The position numbers and the translations under genes were made by a program. A stretch of DNA of 64,000 nt from Rhexocercosporidium sp. MPI-PUGE-AT-0058 (taxonomy: Eukaryota; Ascomycota; Leotiomycetes; Helotiales). Location: the NCBI GenBank assembly GCA_020746875.1, contig JAGTJL010000023.1, positions 248,001 to 312,000 of the forward strand, in the 5' to 3' direction. Position 1 is the first letter of the stretch; every line of letters starts with the position of its first letter. The notes under the pieces were generated by a model. It worked only from the letters and a program-made list of their open reading frames with translations, had not been told where the DNA came from and searched no databases. This document shows positions 45,414 through 57,800 of the stretch, one piece after another.

Positions 45414-46709
45414 TCAAGTACTGTAGCCATAACTCCTTGTCATATCAGGATCATCGACATTATAATACGAGGTTGGCGTCGTGTCGTAATAGGCCACGCA
45501 AACCCACTCTTGAGCCGCCTCATGAAACTGCAGGTTGAACGTGAAGTAGCCTCCTCCAAACTGGGTGAACGATGTGTTGGCTGTAGCGGCACTCAGGTTC
45601 GCTGCAGTGCATGTACTCTTCATCACAGCATTAGAATCGTCTTTGTAACAGCGCGACATAACGCGGAAGTCGCGTGAAGGTTGGGAGCAAGTTCTCTATC
45701 TTACTAGAAATCCCGCATATCGGAATGTCAGAGCAGAAGTTCCTGCTTTCATGCCTGGGTTGTTTGGGTTCATGGTCTTTCTGCCGGTGTAAACGAGGTT
45801 GTAGGTAAACTGTTAACGAAATGTGAGCCACTGTATTGGGTCGACTAGTGGAGTTGCTCATGATGGGGAAAATCGTGTGGAGAGTGGTTGGAGGGGAGAT
45901 CGGTTGACACAAAACGTGTTTATTGGGTGTGTGGGGAGACTTACGAACGGCTCGACGATTCTGGTACATGTGGGCGATGCATAGATGGTGGTGGTCGCAG
46001 GTGTTGTTATTGTCTCCGTGGCAGTTTTCGAAATAGTGGTAGAGTCAACGTTCGTTTGAGTCTTGCGTGTGACTTGAATTAGCTTGGGACTCTCAGAGAG
46101 GAAGAGGAGAGCCAGAAGTAAAGAGAAAGTAACTTACATTAGTGACTGTGATCGCTGTAAGAGGAGTCGAGGCAGTGATAGTCGATCTCGTAGCGCCTAC
46201 GCAAGAGCATGCACTGCTGTATCTCATGGCTCCAGAGCAAGCAGATGCATACGCTGGAATGCCTGTAGGGGTAGAGGTCTGCGGTCCATCCGTGACTACC
46301 TGGCGTCTGCTGGCAAGGCCATCAGGAAGAGGTAGATCTTGTGGCTGAAAGAGTCTCTTGGCAACCGGAATCAGAGAAGTTGAAACCACCGTGTTAGCTA
46401 CTGTAGTTGTGGTCGTGTAGAGCCAGGTAGTGGTTGTGCTAGAAGTCACGATTGCTGTCTCGGTGACAGTGCTCCTTGTAGGCGTGACGGTTGTCAAGAA
46501 GTACGATTGGCAATCTGCACTTCCAAGAGAGGTGGTTGCTCGGATTGCTATTTGATTTCAATCAGTAAAGGTTTACTTCATAAATCCACAGTCAAAGGCA
46601 TAAACGTACCTCGGAGGCAATTATCGGCGTTACACACAGGTGCAGCAGCAATGGCAGCTAGAGCAGGAGAAGAAGCAATTGCCAAAGCAACTGCGATCTT
46701 AAATAGCAT
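45414..46709 (-). CDS. Secreted Thr/Ser-rich protein with an in-frame TAG
   Basis: Exons 46709-46610, 46547-46138, 46061-45945 and 45809 onward, with GT-AG introns of 62, 76 and 135 bp. The start, MLFKIAVALAIASSPALA, is a signal peptide. Exons 2 and 3 are rich in Thr and Ser (TTVTPTRSTVTETAIVTSST, TETITTPATTTIYAS) with scattered cysteines (SACSCVGATRS), like a cell-surface, O-glycosylated protein. Exon 4 reads FTYNLVYTGRKTMNPNNPG and reaches a TAG at 45698-45696 after 246 residues. The same frame continues open for another 93 codons (RDFRVMSRCYKDDSNAVMK, FTFNLQFHEAAQEWVCVAYY) to TGA at 45416-45414, for 340 residues in total. No canonical intron removes the TAG and keeps the frame. So it is truncated, a recent pseudogene, read through, or a sequencing error. 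Function is unknown. Confidence 0.7.
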
Positions 46710-47978
46710 CGTGAGAGAAGGAAGTTGATGTTAAGGCACAAGGCAGTATGGAACAAATGACTTAGGTGCCGATGGGGAGCTGAGGGGCTTCCGGCGCCTC
46801 CTTGTAAGAAACAGAATATCACAAATACTTCTAGCAGTGCACTGAGTGCCGATCATGAGCCTCCGATAAATTCATTTTCATAGCAGTTGACATCAATTTA
46901 GGCTCTTCGAAATTGAAGCTATCCGTCAACAACATTGCAACCCTCTCCTGAACTAAGCGAGAAGAAGGCTAAACAGAGGCGCTCTAACGAGGTCGCGGTT
47001 AACATCAGCCAACCATACCTGCGCTAGAGAAATCTGGAGCACAACCTACCCAAGTGCATTTCCAGACGCCTACCTAGTTCCGAAATAAGCTCATTGCTAG
47101 CTTACAACTTGAGTTATGAAATAGGCAACGCACCTTGAGTTGGATCCCTAATGAGCCGAGACGCTCGAGATTCTCCTCAAGTAGGGTTTTGCTACAATAA
47201 GCATACATTAGATACCTGCAAATCCTCCACGGGTAGAACTTTAGCTTTACGCTCACATTGACTATGGAAATTCTACGATGGGCTTCTTGGTCATAAGATG
47301 ACCTGCAAGCCAGGCGGAAAGCTTGTTGTTCTTTAAATTGGCCACTCTAACTATAATTCTAATCTTGCTGCCTCAGAGTACACCGGTATTTATTGAATGT
47401 CCAAATTCTCTCGAGTACTGTACATGCGTCAAATTCTGGTGTTGCTTTAAATTTCGCTAGGAGAGAAGGAATGGAACATGGTTTCTACCCATTCTGGATT
47501 GTTTAAGTAGGAACTATTGTAGTAGATAGGAAGACTCTAGAAACGGGATATTAGCTTCTTCACTGCTATCAGGCCATTCTCGCCCCAATTACGTCGAACT
47601 GTAAGCTTCTTTAGCTGGATCGCGCGCATAGTCCTAATTCGACGCATTCGATAGTTCGAGACAGGGGGAGCTTACTAGCTGTCGTGGAGGCGTTATGCAA
47701 GCACCAAAGCACTGCTGTAGATCTTCAATGCAAAGGACCACTCCTTTCGTCTTCATATAACCTTCAATCTCCCAGCTGTTAAATAGTAAGTTCCGTGGAA
47801 TCTAGACCTACCTGTCATGTTACGGTAACAAACCTTCACATCTATTTGATGTATTATAGAACTTTAAGTTCCGTACGCATATTCTCAGCCAGCCTCTGCC
47901 AGATAAAAAGTTTGTCTTGATTCCAGATCTCTACATTTACAGGAAAAAGACTACCAGTCTCTCCCCGGATTCCTAACC
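46710..47978. other. Intergenic
   Basis: About 1.3 kb with the promoter of the secreted protein at the left and the 3' end of the F-box gene at the right. No gene, RNA or repeat is recognised. Confidence 0.45.
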
Positions 47979-50408
47979 TCACTCTTCTTTAAACCACGGT
48001 ATCTTCGTTCCCCACTCCTCATCCTCCACGGAAAATCTGACTCCAACCCTCTTGCACTCCCTCTCTAATTCAGTCCATAGACGCTTTTCCCCATCCTTAA
48101 CAATATCTTCCTCCCACCACCTCCGCTTATCCCAACTATTGGCTTTCCTACACACCTTCACACCCAGCACCTTCAACCCCTCTACGAAGTCATCTTTCCT
48201 CTTCAACAGATCCCACATCTGTTCCTTCCAGTAGTCATTCTCAAACCCGGTCGCTACTCCACGATCAGATTTGACATTAACGCGGAGATTCAGCGTGTGG
48301 ACCTTTGCAGGGAGGAGCTCCACCAGCGGCGTGGGAGATTTCATCCATTTCTGATGTCCACACAGCGCAGTGACATCAATCGATAGCGTCTTCAGCACCG
48401 CAAACCCCCTCAACGAGCCAATGAGGATTGCATCCCTAGCAGCAACCTGCAAGGATGCAGGGAGCGATGACTCCCCGTATAAAGCCCGTAGATTCTCAAG
48501 AGAAGTATACGGATTCCCGAGGTGGTTGAGGCCATCACAATACCTATGTCTGAGATCTAGATCCAGCTCCTCGAGCGTGGCTTTGTGTTTCTCCAAGGCG
48601 GGAAGGATGAGGTTATGGAAAGGCGCATGGCAGCCTACGCGGCTCCCGCAGTGGGAGTCTTGCGACCAGCGGAGATAGGTAAGGGCTTTTGGAGCGGCGA
48701 GGAGGGCGACTGTGTCGCGAGTTTCGAGCTCGCTTTCGTCGAGCACCAGAGATGTTATGGCGCATTTGTTGGTGTAGAGCGTTAGATCTGGGTAGTCGTC
48801 GTCGTCGTGGTTCGGGGGTGATGTAGGTGTTAGAAGGGCGAGAGTGTGGAGGCTGGCAAGACCGAGGTACGGCGCGAATTGCACGGTTTCGAGCTCATAT
48901 TCTCTGTGGTCCTTCGAGCCAATATCTACGTGTGTGTTAGTAGTGGATATCTCAGACTCTTGGGGGAGGATAGCTTCTAGTAAAGCACATTAGGGCTGTG
49001 AGCGTAGAGGAGACTTACGAAGCGAACTACAAATATATAGCTTCTCTAGCTTCTCTAACACTCTCGTCGCCCCATCCTCGAGACTCTTCGCCACCATATT
49101 TCTTAGCGGAAATTTATACCACACCAGATCAATCGGCATGAGGTACATAGTCTTGAGATTCTTCAACAGCGGGAGTAATTGACAAAGGATATCCTCATCC
49201 TCCAGCTCCTCTTCAGGATGCCAAGCCGCTTTGTAGAAATCGACGAGGACATCCTGATATGGAAAACCAAGCATTGAAGATTCATTCCTCAACGTATCGT
49301 ACACATCTTCGTGATTGTAGGGAGGTTTGACGTCTACTGGACCGAGATACCCACCCGTCTCAAGCTCGATGTCAGATTCCGAACCAGATACAAGACTGTC
49401 GGAATCAGAGTCCGAGTCTGAAGGTTCGTAATCCGAGTACTCGTCATCGGATTTTGAGACTTTGAAATAATGTGGCATGGGCTGAGCCATCAGAGCTTTG
49501 AATGCGTCCTTCTCTTTCTTCTTCCGCCATTTCTCTGCCGTATTCCTTTGGGCTTCTTGGGGATCTACTTCTTCAGTGTCAATTTCGTCATTTTCCGCTT
49601 TGGCTTGGGCTTCGTCTTCATTCTCGTCATCGTCGTTGGATGAGACGCTGTCGTTGGTACCACCCCTTTCAATGGTTGAGATTGACTCTTCTTGGGAGTC
49701 AAACGGCTCGCCATCCCCACCACCCTCTCCATCCCCCTCCTCCTCCCCCTCTTCCTCATCCTCCTCGTCACTTCCACTTCCACTCCCACTCCCCACCTCC
49801 AACCTCTCCCCACCCCCAAAATCAGGCATCCCAACCCACTCCTCCAACCTCGGACACTTCCCCCACTCACCAAGATCCACCTCCTCTACCCATCTCGCCA
49901 AATCGCTTCTCCACAAGACCGTCAGCCAGAACCTCTTCAGACTCTCCCTATCATGCCGGATACCATGATACGTGAACTTCCTATACAATATCGGAGATAC
50001 GTGCGCGTAGAGATGCGAAGAGGCGCAGGAGAGGCGAGAGAGGTCTGACGGCGATGGGAGGAGGTGAGAGATGATAGCCGTGAAGATCTCTGGGGCGAGG
50101 AGCTCGAGGGGGGAGAGGGTTCGGGGGTGTGAATTAGTCGGTACTGAGGCGATAATGAGGTTTGGTATCTGTCTCTGGCCCTTCCCCACATTCTGAGCTT
50201 GGGATGAGGCTTTTGGTCTCCCCTCGGAACCCTGCTCATCCACACCCTCACCCTCACTCTCACTCTTATCTCCACTCTCTCCGTCCGTTTCCTCCTGAGT
50301 AGCAGCAATAAGCCGCTCTACAAGAACCCTCTTCAGTCCATACTGCGGCAATCCCCGTTTCTTCAACTCAGCTCTCAGATCCACGACTTTGAGAGTGCTG
50401 AAATCCAT
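47979..50408 (-). CDS. SAP-domain and F-box-like protein
   Basis: Two exons, 50408-49019 and 48925-47979, with a 93-bp intron (GTAAGT, CTAAC branch, CGTAG); 778 residues. Residues 3-36 are a SAP motif (STLKVVDLRAELKKRGL, then GLKRVLVERL), which usually binds DNA or nuclear partners. Residues about 98-145 look like an F-box (LELLAPEIFTAIISHLL, LSRLSCASSHLYAHVSP, YRKFTYHG). Between about 205 and 340 lies a very acidic low-complexity stretch (EEDEEEGEEEGDGEG, SDSDSDSDSL). The C-terminal half contains leucine-rich, LRR-like segments (LASLHTLALL, ATLEELDLDLRHRY, VLKTLSIDV). The layout fits a fungal F-box protein that recruits substrates to an SCF ubiquitin ligase, with a SAP motif added at the start. 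The substrate is unknown. Confidence 0.85.
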
Positions 50409-52625
50409 ATCATCGTACGTGCGTGCAGTCTCGCTTGGTCTCTAGATAGATCTACTCAACCCGAGAATCTGAGATCCTCTTCCCACAGCCCAAGAAAACA
50501 AACGAGGGTTGGAAACCGGATTCAAGGAAGCGGTGATAGGTTAGTTTGAATCGAAAACAAATAGCTTCATATTCGTGCTCAAAAGCGAATCAAAATCCTC
50601 AAATACATTTCAGGTCGTGATATCGCTCCCGGATGACTAAGCAAGCAGGCAAGCCCTCCTCTTCCACGATTCTGCCTTGACTTGTGGAGCCCCTAAGTGA
50701 GGCACAGCACAGAATCCGAAGCAGAAACCCCGTCTTGGCCACAAGGTCTCTCCGTTGACAAGCATGCGTTATCTTCTTTTCGCCTGTTCCTTGTTTTTGG
50801 ACTTTTGATGTTCTTGGGAGGTGGAATCTCGCTTGGCTTGCTTGCCAAGGATTACCGACCCCCTATTTTGATGCTCAGCTCAGTGACTCCGTAAACAGAC
50901 GAGGAATTTTGGTTCTGCGTCTACGAAACGAGAGGGAGGGCAGTCCGTTATATGTATGAGGAAGTCATCGCTTTACAGATCATGCATTATGATACCAGGA
51001 ACAATGTCTATCTACCTAAGTAAATATCTAACAAGCTTTTTTCATTCGCCCTTTCCGGCCTGTTTCTCCCTTTCGACGAAAAATAAACAAATCAACAAAC
51101 ATTCAATCAATCAATCAATCTGTAAACAAGAAATAGCAATTTGAACATGACTACATTGAAAAAGAACAAGTACTGAATATAAAAGAGCCCAACACCCCTC
51201 CGATGCTAGTCTCCTGTCCCCCGCCCCCTCCAACACATCAATCGTTGCATCATCATGCATGCTTTCCAATCTTTCTAACCCTTCCCTCCCTCCATCCTTC
51301 TACCCACCCAAGCGACCAACAGACAACCCCATAAACCTACAATCCATCCTATCCTATCCACACACACATACACACACCGGTACCGCCTGACGATCTGCAT
51401 CCAAAGGAAAGGAAAATTGAGAATTATGAGACAAGGAGAAGAGGAAAGGTACTGAAAGGAGGACACAAAAGGTAACAATGAAGAAGACTGAATACAAAGT
51501 GAGAAGGCAAGCGAAAAAGGAAATCCAGCTATCGGACTCGCTCCCTCGCTCAGCCCATGCCACTCGCCCTAGGATTTTGTACTGGGCAACGTATCTGCAC
51601 TGTGAGAGAGACAAGACGAGATCGAAAGCGGACGAACGAACATCCAGACCAGACCAAAACCAGATCCCATGCCCACCCCGACGCTCCCTCGCTATGCACC
51701 CATCCAAAGCCTGCACCAACGCAAAATCGCAAAACGTAAAGGTAATGATAATTTGACAACGACAACTTGATGTTTCTCTCTTTCAATTTTCGAATCGCAC
51801 CGCACCGCATCACACATACATAGTAGTAGAGGTTGTATGTTCAGGAGAACTCAGAAAGATCAGTTGATTTGCCATTGATGGAACAGAACGGAACGCATGC
51901 AACGCAACGCAATGCAAACGAAAATATGCCCCTTTTGTTTTGATTGAATCCATCCGAATGTGAACCCAACGTTGAAGTGGACCGAACCGAGTCCATCGAT
52001 AATGAATCCGATCGCCTGCCCGCCCATGTGTAGTACGTAACGTAGCCCAACCAGACCAGCCGATAAAACCGTGCATCCATGCCGCATTAAAGAACTCCGC
52101 CTCGCCTCGCATCGTCTCGCCCTCCATACAACCGAAGCAAGCAAGCTGTGATGTGAATTGCCAAAATTTTGATGTGCAGTCAATCGTCCATCCGTCCGTC
52201 AACCCATATGTCTGTCCGATCCGTATCCGTCCCGTCTGCCGCGCTCCTCGAAAATGTCGAAATTGAAATACAAAAAGCAGTGCATGTTGTTGTGAGTTTT
52301 GGAATGAATTTTGCCCGGCCCCTTTTCTTTATGCCTGCCCCCACGCCCCCACGCCTACCAAACCGACCTGCCTACCAATCCTGCTACCTTTGCTTGCGAG
52401 CACCAAACAGAAAATGCCCCTTCTCGATTGCCGAAAACCGTTGCACAACAGATCGCCCAGAAACCCCGAGACTGCCTGGATGTCTATGATTTCATTTCAA
52501 CCCCGAAAGCCGTCCTGAAAAAACAGTCATACAAGTGAAGTGGAAAGAGAGAATGTCCTGAGGACCTATGTATAAACCGTAAATGGAGAATCGATGGTGC
52601 AAAAACAAGTTTATGGGATGACCTC
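50409..52625. other. Long intergenic region, low-complexity
   Basis: About 2.2 kb between the 5' end of the F-box gene and the 3' end of the Nrp1-like gene. It is pyrimidine-rich with microsatellites, including a TCAA run at 51103-51120 and many CCATCC/ACACAC stretches. Open frames on both strands (50697-50894, 51354-51719, 51810-52202 and others) overlap each other and look like chance. A long 3' UTR of the Nrp1-like gene or a noncoding transcript is possible but not shown. Confidence 0.45.
51103..51120. repeat. TCAA microsatellite
   Basis: TCAATCAATCAATCAATC, four and a half units. Confidence 0.9.
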
Positions 52626-54864
52626 TTAGGCTGGGGACTTGCTGGGAGCAAGTTGAGCAGAGCCACCGTTCTGGCGAGCATCGCCGCTACTCATTGACAT
52701 GTTGTTGATACCCGAGGAGAGGAATGCGAATGGATCGCTTTCGCCCTGGTTGGCGTAGAAGTTTGATGGTCCTGCAGAGGCAGGTCCGTTGCTGGCAGAT
52801 TGGAAAGCTGCTTCAGCAGCTCGGCTATCGAATGGTCCAGCAGAATGAGATCCTCCACCCTGGCTGAAGTGCGTGTTGAGAGATCCAGGATACGGACCAG
52901 TTGAAGCACCGAGACCTGATGGGAGAGCATAAGTGCTCTGGGGACCACCGAAGTGCTGACCACCATAGCCACCGCTTGAAGCGAAACCACCAGCAGACGA
53001 AGCAAAAGGACCAGGACCTGGAGTTCCAGCCATCGAGCCTGGGCCCATTCCATAGTTCGATGGAGGATCCATTGGAGAAGGGTATCCAGAGTCAGCCACA
53101 ACCGCTGCACCTGCACGGCTTGCGCCACATCGGAGACAGCTGACGTTCTTTGCAAAATTATGATATCCACAGCCCTCGGATCCGCACTTCCAGTCACCAG
53201 CTCGGAAAGGAACAACACCACCGCCACCACCCATTCTTCCGCCACCGTGGCCACCTCCCATACCACCTCCGTGATGTCCCATGTGTTGTGGAGGGGGCAT
53301 CATTGCTGGAGGACCGTAGCCGTATCCACCTCCACCGTAACCTCCCATGGCATCGCCACTTGGACCAGCGCTCATAGCCGGGAACGAGCAGCGGAAGCAG
53401 GCAGTACGGCGCTGGAAGTTGGAGAAACCACATGATGGGCAAGTCCAATCTCCGGGACGGGGGCGGTTCTTGCTAGGTGGGAATGGTGTAAGGATCTCTG
53501 CAGCTCGGTCAAGAACACGGCTCGAGGATGGGGAGACTTCGATAGCCTTCTCGTTGAGAGCTCGACCATTCATACATAAACTTTCAGCTGCCTGGTAAGG
53601 TGTTAGAGCATGTCCGCGTACATTAAAAAATTTCAGGAGCGCGGAATGAGATAATTTTAACAATTTGTCATAAAGGAGCAGCACGTATTCGCAGGGTGCT
53701 GACACCACTATTTGATGGGATTTGCACCCTTGACAGAATAGACAGAGTTGACTAGGAGATAATGGGCTGACCTCTTCGTGTGATGAGAAAACGGCAAAGC
53801 CGGATCCAGTTGGCTTGTGCTGATCTGGGGTTCGCAGAGTCCAGAAAGCAATTGGACGACCTCCAAATTGTGTAAACCAGCTCTCGAGCTCGGATTGAGT
53901 GGTATCATGAGGAAGACCAGCCATGTGAAGAACCTTGCTGCGCTCGGACAAGAATGCTCGAACGTCGGCTCGGGCATCCATGGGTCTTGTGAGGACATCC
54001 GGATGCTCGTGGGGAGGTTGAGACTTTCTGATCAATCCTCTGAGGACTCTGGCCAATGTCACGGCTTCCTCCATAGCTCTACGGGGGGAAGCAGGAGCCA
54101 AAGCATGTAGGTGGAATGGAAGGTTATGTTTGATCTGCGCACTGGCTTGCACTGGCTCCACCTCGAGCGCAGCACAGATGTTGGACAACATGGAGGGCCC
54201 GAATGGCAGAGACTCGGGGTGGTGTTGTTGCCATCGTTGATACTCGGTCCTCAGATCGAAGGTTCGGGAGTGTTGAAGGTAGGGTGGGAGAACCACGGCC
54301 TTGTCTCTGGCTTCACGGGGAAGCTGGACTCGAAGATCCCACGAATCGAGGGTGACGAAGGAGAAGTCGAGGCTCTGCGAAACGAGGTGCTCGCTGGCAA
54401 AGGCGTCGAAGCGGTTGATAGCATCGCGGAAAGTTCCTGCGTTGCGAACATGCTCCCAAGTCAATGTTGTCAAGCTTGCTGCAGAGAATCATATGTCAGC
54501 AGGTATCCCGCCTCCCTCTTGTAGACCTTCGCTTGGCAGATCGGGGGCTGCCAAATTTGTAGATCTGTTTGTGTGCCACTTACTGCAGAGTGGTGTAATC
54601 GGGGTATTGATGGGCTTGACGAGGACGCTTTCTCGGTGCAACTGGATCATTGAAGATTAGCAGATGGTCTCGAATGGCATGCGGCGGGGTATTATCAGAT
54701 CTCACCTCCTCGCAGGTTTTGGCGTCCAAGAGAATCCAGCCAAGCTCTATCACCTCTGCCGAATCCTTGGTGACATATACTCCGTGTTCGTCGCAGGTTG
54801 TGGCAACGTGAATAACCACGTAGCGGTCCAGGTTTCCCTGCTGGCTCTGGGTGGAAGCAGACAT
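52626..54864 (-). CDS. Nrp1-like RNA-binding protein (exonuclease-like fold, RRM, two RanBP2 zinc fingers)
   Basis: Exons 54864-54706, 54641-54584, 54478-53772 and 53591-52626 give 629 residues from MSASTQSQQG. The N-terminal 150 residues resemble a DEDDh 3'-5' exonuclease fold (RYVVIHVATTCD, EVIELGWILLDAKTCEE, FRDAINRFDAFASEH), but the expected D-x-E of the first motif is missing, so it is probably inactive. An RRM follows: RNP2-like KVLHMAGLPHD and RNP1-like GSGFAVFSSHEE, continuing across the intron into AAESLCMNGRAL. Two RanBP2-type zinc fingers are clear: GDWTCPSCGFSNFQRRTAC and GDWKCGSEGCGYHNFAKN with their paired CxxC ligands. They are separated and followed by Gly/Ser/Met-rich low complexity. 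This order is that of fungal Nrp1/ARP-type proteins, which bind RNA and associate with stress granules in yeast. The third intron (180 bp) is a multiple of three and has no stop. Confidence 0.88.
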
Positions 54865-57800
54865 CTCGAGCGGTGCAAGTGGTGAATGTTTGGGAGAGCG
54901 AATGAGGAGGTGAGAAGAGGTCGTCGACAGGGAGCTCCAAGAGGCGGGAGGGGAGAGTAAAGTAGCAACAACGCAACGAGTTGGTTGGCGGAGAGGTGAG
55001 GAAGAGGAGAGGAAGAGGAAGCGAAATATCAATGAGACTCCACGAGGTGAAGGTCTTGAAAGCAAAGCAAACTAGACTGACTGGCTGACTGACTGGCTGG
55101 CTGAGTGACTGATCCTATCCCTCCGTGTGAGTGGTGGAGTGGAAGTAGTGGTAAAGGGAAGGGAAGGGTAGGAGAGGAGGAAAGGAAGAAGAAAAAGGAG
55201 GTCGGTGGAGCAAGGTTGTCGCCAGAAGCAGAACTTCGCAAATTGGGCTCCAGGGAACATGTCGGTCTAGCGTTGGAATTCTGCGGCGGGCGGTGGGCGG
55301 AGGGAGGAGGTGGGTGTGGGTGTGGGACTGGGACTGGGACTGGGACTGGGACTGGCAGTTGTGCCCTGTGCTCGGGAAGAGTCAAGCGAGGCGACGAGAG
55401 GAGAGGAGAGGAGGCGAGACGAGACGAGCAACGAGCAACGAGCAACGAGGAAAGCAGTAAAGGAAAGCTGATGTGGGATTAGATAGCTCCCGATGGGACT
55501 TTAATTTTCTCTTTCTTTCATATATATTTTTGTTTTTAAAAGCCTGTAAAGAGTTGCGGTAGGCGTTTAGTACATGTGTCAAAATGGCTTTATTTACTTT
55601 CAGTACGTGCAATACTCTCAGTGCTCTCAGTACTCTCACAGACTCGTGTTATATTCGAGTACAATAGCTACCATCCTCCTCTCAGTACTACTCTATGCAA
55701 CCGACGACATCGATCGATACCTCTGTCTCCATCTCTATCACCCACCATCCTCTCGCCACCACAGTCTCCTATCTCATTTCATCTGCCTTGACATCTCGGT
55801 CTCTGCTTTTACGCGTTCGTCACTCTGTACTGCACCACACCGCACTGTCCTCCATACACTTCATCCACAGCAAAGTACCGTCCCGCATGGTGTGTGGTTT
55901 AGTCTAGTGCAAGGCATGAGTAGTGTGGCATGGCATGCACGTTGTTAGGGGTGTGGCCATGGGCACTACTCATCCAACTGGTCTGCGTACGCGCAGCTGT
56001 TTGGTGCGTTTGAAGATGCCACCAGGTGCTGCTGTGTTGCCAGCCAATCTCTTCCGAGCTTACACAAGAAACCGCACACGAACTACTGTACGGGTACCCA
56101 GGGAGACGGAGGGAGAACTGTTTGTTGTCTATTTCTAGCGTCGACGTTATTCTTCTCTTGAGTCGTGTTCTACTCGTGGCGGGACGGAAACGGGCCCTTG
56201 ATAGATCTTTATCTGATCCGGTCCAAGCTTTTACAATTAGTCCTCCTTCCCCCAAGTAATTCTAACAGTCTCGTGAATTACCATCCAAACTTAAAACCTG
56301 ACATCAGACAATCTATACAAGCTGGACCTGTCCAGATGTGAGCTTCGTCCCCTCGTCTTCGGGCATCTGTTCTCATCCTCGGGCCAACATCAGCCACCAC
56401 CACCATTCCCTACCCGTCAACCCCCTCCCCCAGTCTAATCCAGTTCAACCCCTTCCCCTATCACAACGTCTTTTAAACGGTCAGCCTCAATTCAGAACCT
56501 ATCCACCTCTTGTGGGCCAGCGCTTCCATTCTTCTCGACTTCTTCCCCCCCACTGTTCATTCTCCGAAGACCCATATGTTTTGTATATGACACTCCGTGC
56601 TATAGCCAGTATGCGGTATAGTACAGGACAAATTTAATACGCCAGATGGGATGGGTAACTACAACAAAGTGCTGACCTGACTCTTGCTTGTTGCTGGAGC
56701 GGGCTTGCTTGGGTCGTGGAATACTTTGGTAAGTTACTACGTACTTCTCCTGCTGTACCCGATCCAGACCTCCAAACAATCTCCTACCCGCAGCATCACC
56801 AACCAGACAATCCAATTGATCCATCTCTTGTAACCTCCACCCCCTTCTTCACCTCGCCTCCTCTTCAACATGCACCCGACTACGTATCACCAGTACTCCG
56901 TACAACCCCGAACGACACTCCTTGGCTCGCCTAGCCTATGCAAACAGCGTGCAAGCCACGAGTCGTTCCCCCTTTCGTAGCAACCACTGGCTGATGCATG
57001 GCATGGATGGCATGGCATGGTCCGTCCCAGCATGGTTACATCCCATCCATCCTCCCCAGCGCCTCTCGAGCCCCCGTCATAAAGTCTTGGATCCCGCCGA
57101 CATGCCTGGCAACCCAGCCAATCGGTGCTCAACCATGCCCCTTCAGCGCTCTCTTCAATGGCAGCCAGAGCCATTGCTAAATCGGCCCCTGTGCTAAAAG
57201 GACGAGTTGAGTAGTGTACTGTACAATGTTGTATCACTTCTCAAGTCACACCTTTCCTTGCCTTCACTTCTCACCCGTCAGTACAGTACTTGCTGCAGAG
57301 AGCCTTGACGTGAAAGGAAAGAGTTCCACAAACGCATGCTCGCACACACAAACGAACGAACACATTGTCAAAATAAAATAATAAAAATGCTCTAAGCTGG
57401 AAATCGGCTCCCCACTTCGAAATGCAGCTCAACCTTGACATCCCACGCTGAGACATGGTACATCCCACCTCCAATCCACCTACCCCCTAACCCACAATCC
57501 AGGCTCCCTATCTCCATCAAGCCACGTACAGCAACAATACCCACCCTGCAAGCGATGTCCATACCTCGTCCCATAATCCATCCCGTTTGTTTCAGAAAAT
57601 CCACAGTATGGCAACGATCAGCCACTCCCGCCTCCTCTCTGACCTCAAACGGCATTCTCCTGCATCGCGATCTCCTCGTCCTCCCCTCCTCCACCGACGA
57701 GTCTTCCGCGGGATCAAATCTCCCCATCGTACGGTCAACGAGCCTGCGTTCGAACCCCAATGCGATCTATCTCTTTCTCACCACCCACCCTTCCCTGCCT

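Noticed and set aside
49498..50048. Several long open frames opposite the acidic stretch of the F-box protein
   Set aside because: They are Ser/Pro/His-rich shadows created by GAG/GAA-rich coding on the minus strand.
51810..52202. Overlapping open frames in the 3' region of the Nrp1-like gene
   Set aside because: Three frames of one strand are open over the same bases with no known motif, typical of chance in simple-sequence DNA.
53194..53448. Open frames opposite and beside the zinc-finger region
   Set aside because: Low-complexity glycine codons of the Nrp1-like gene keep other frames open; no independent motif.
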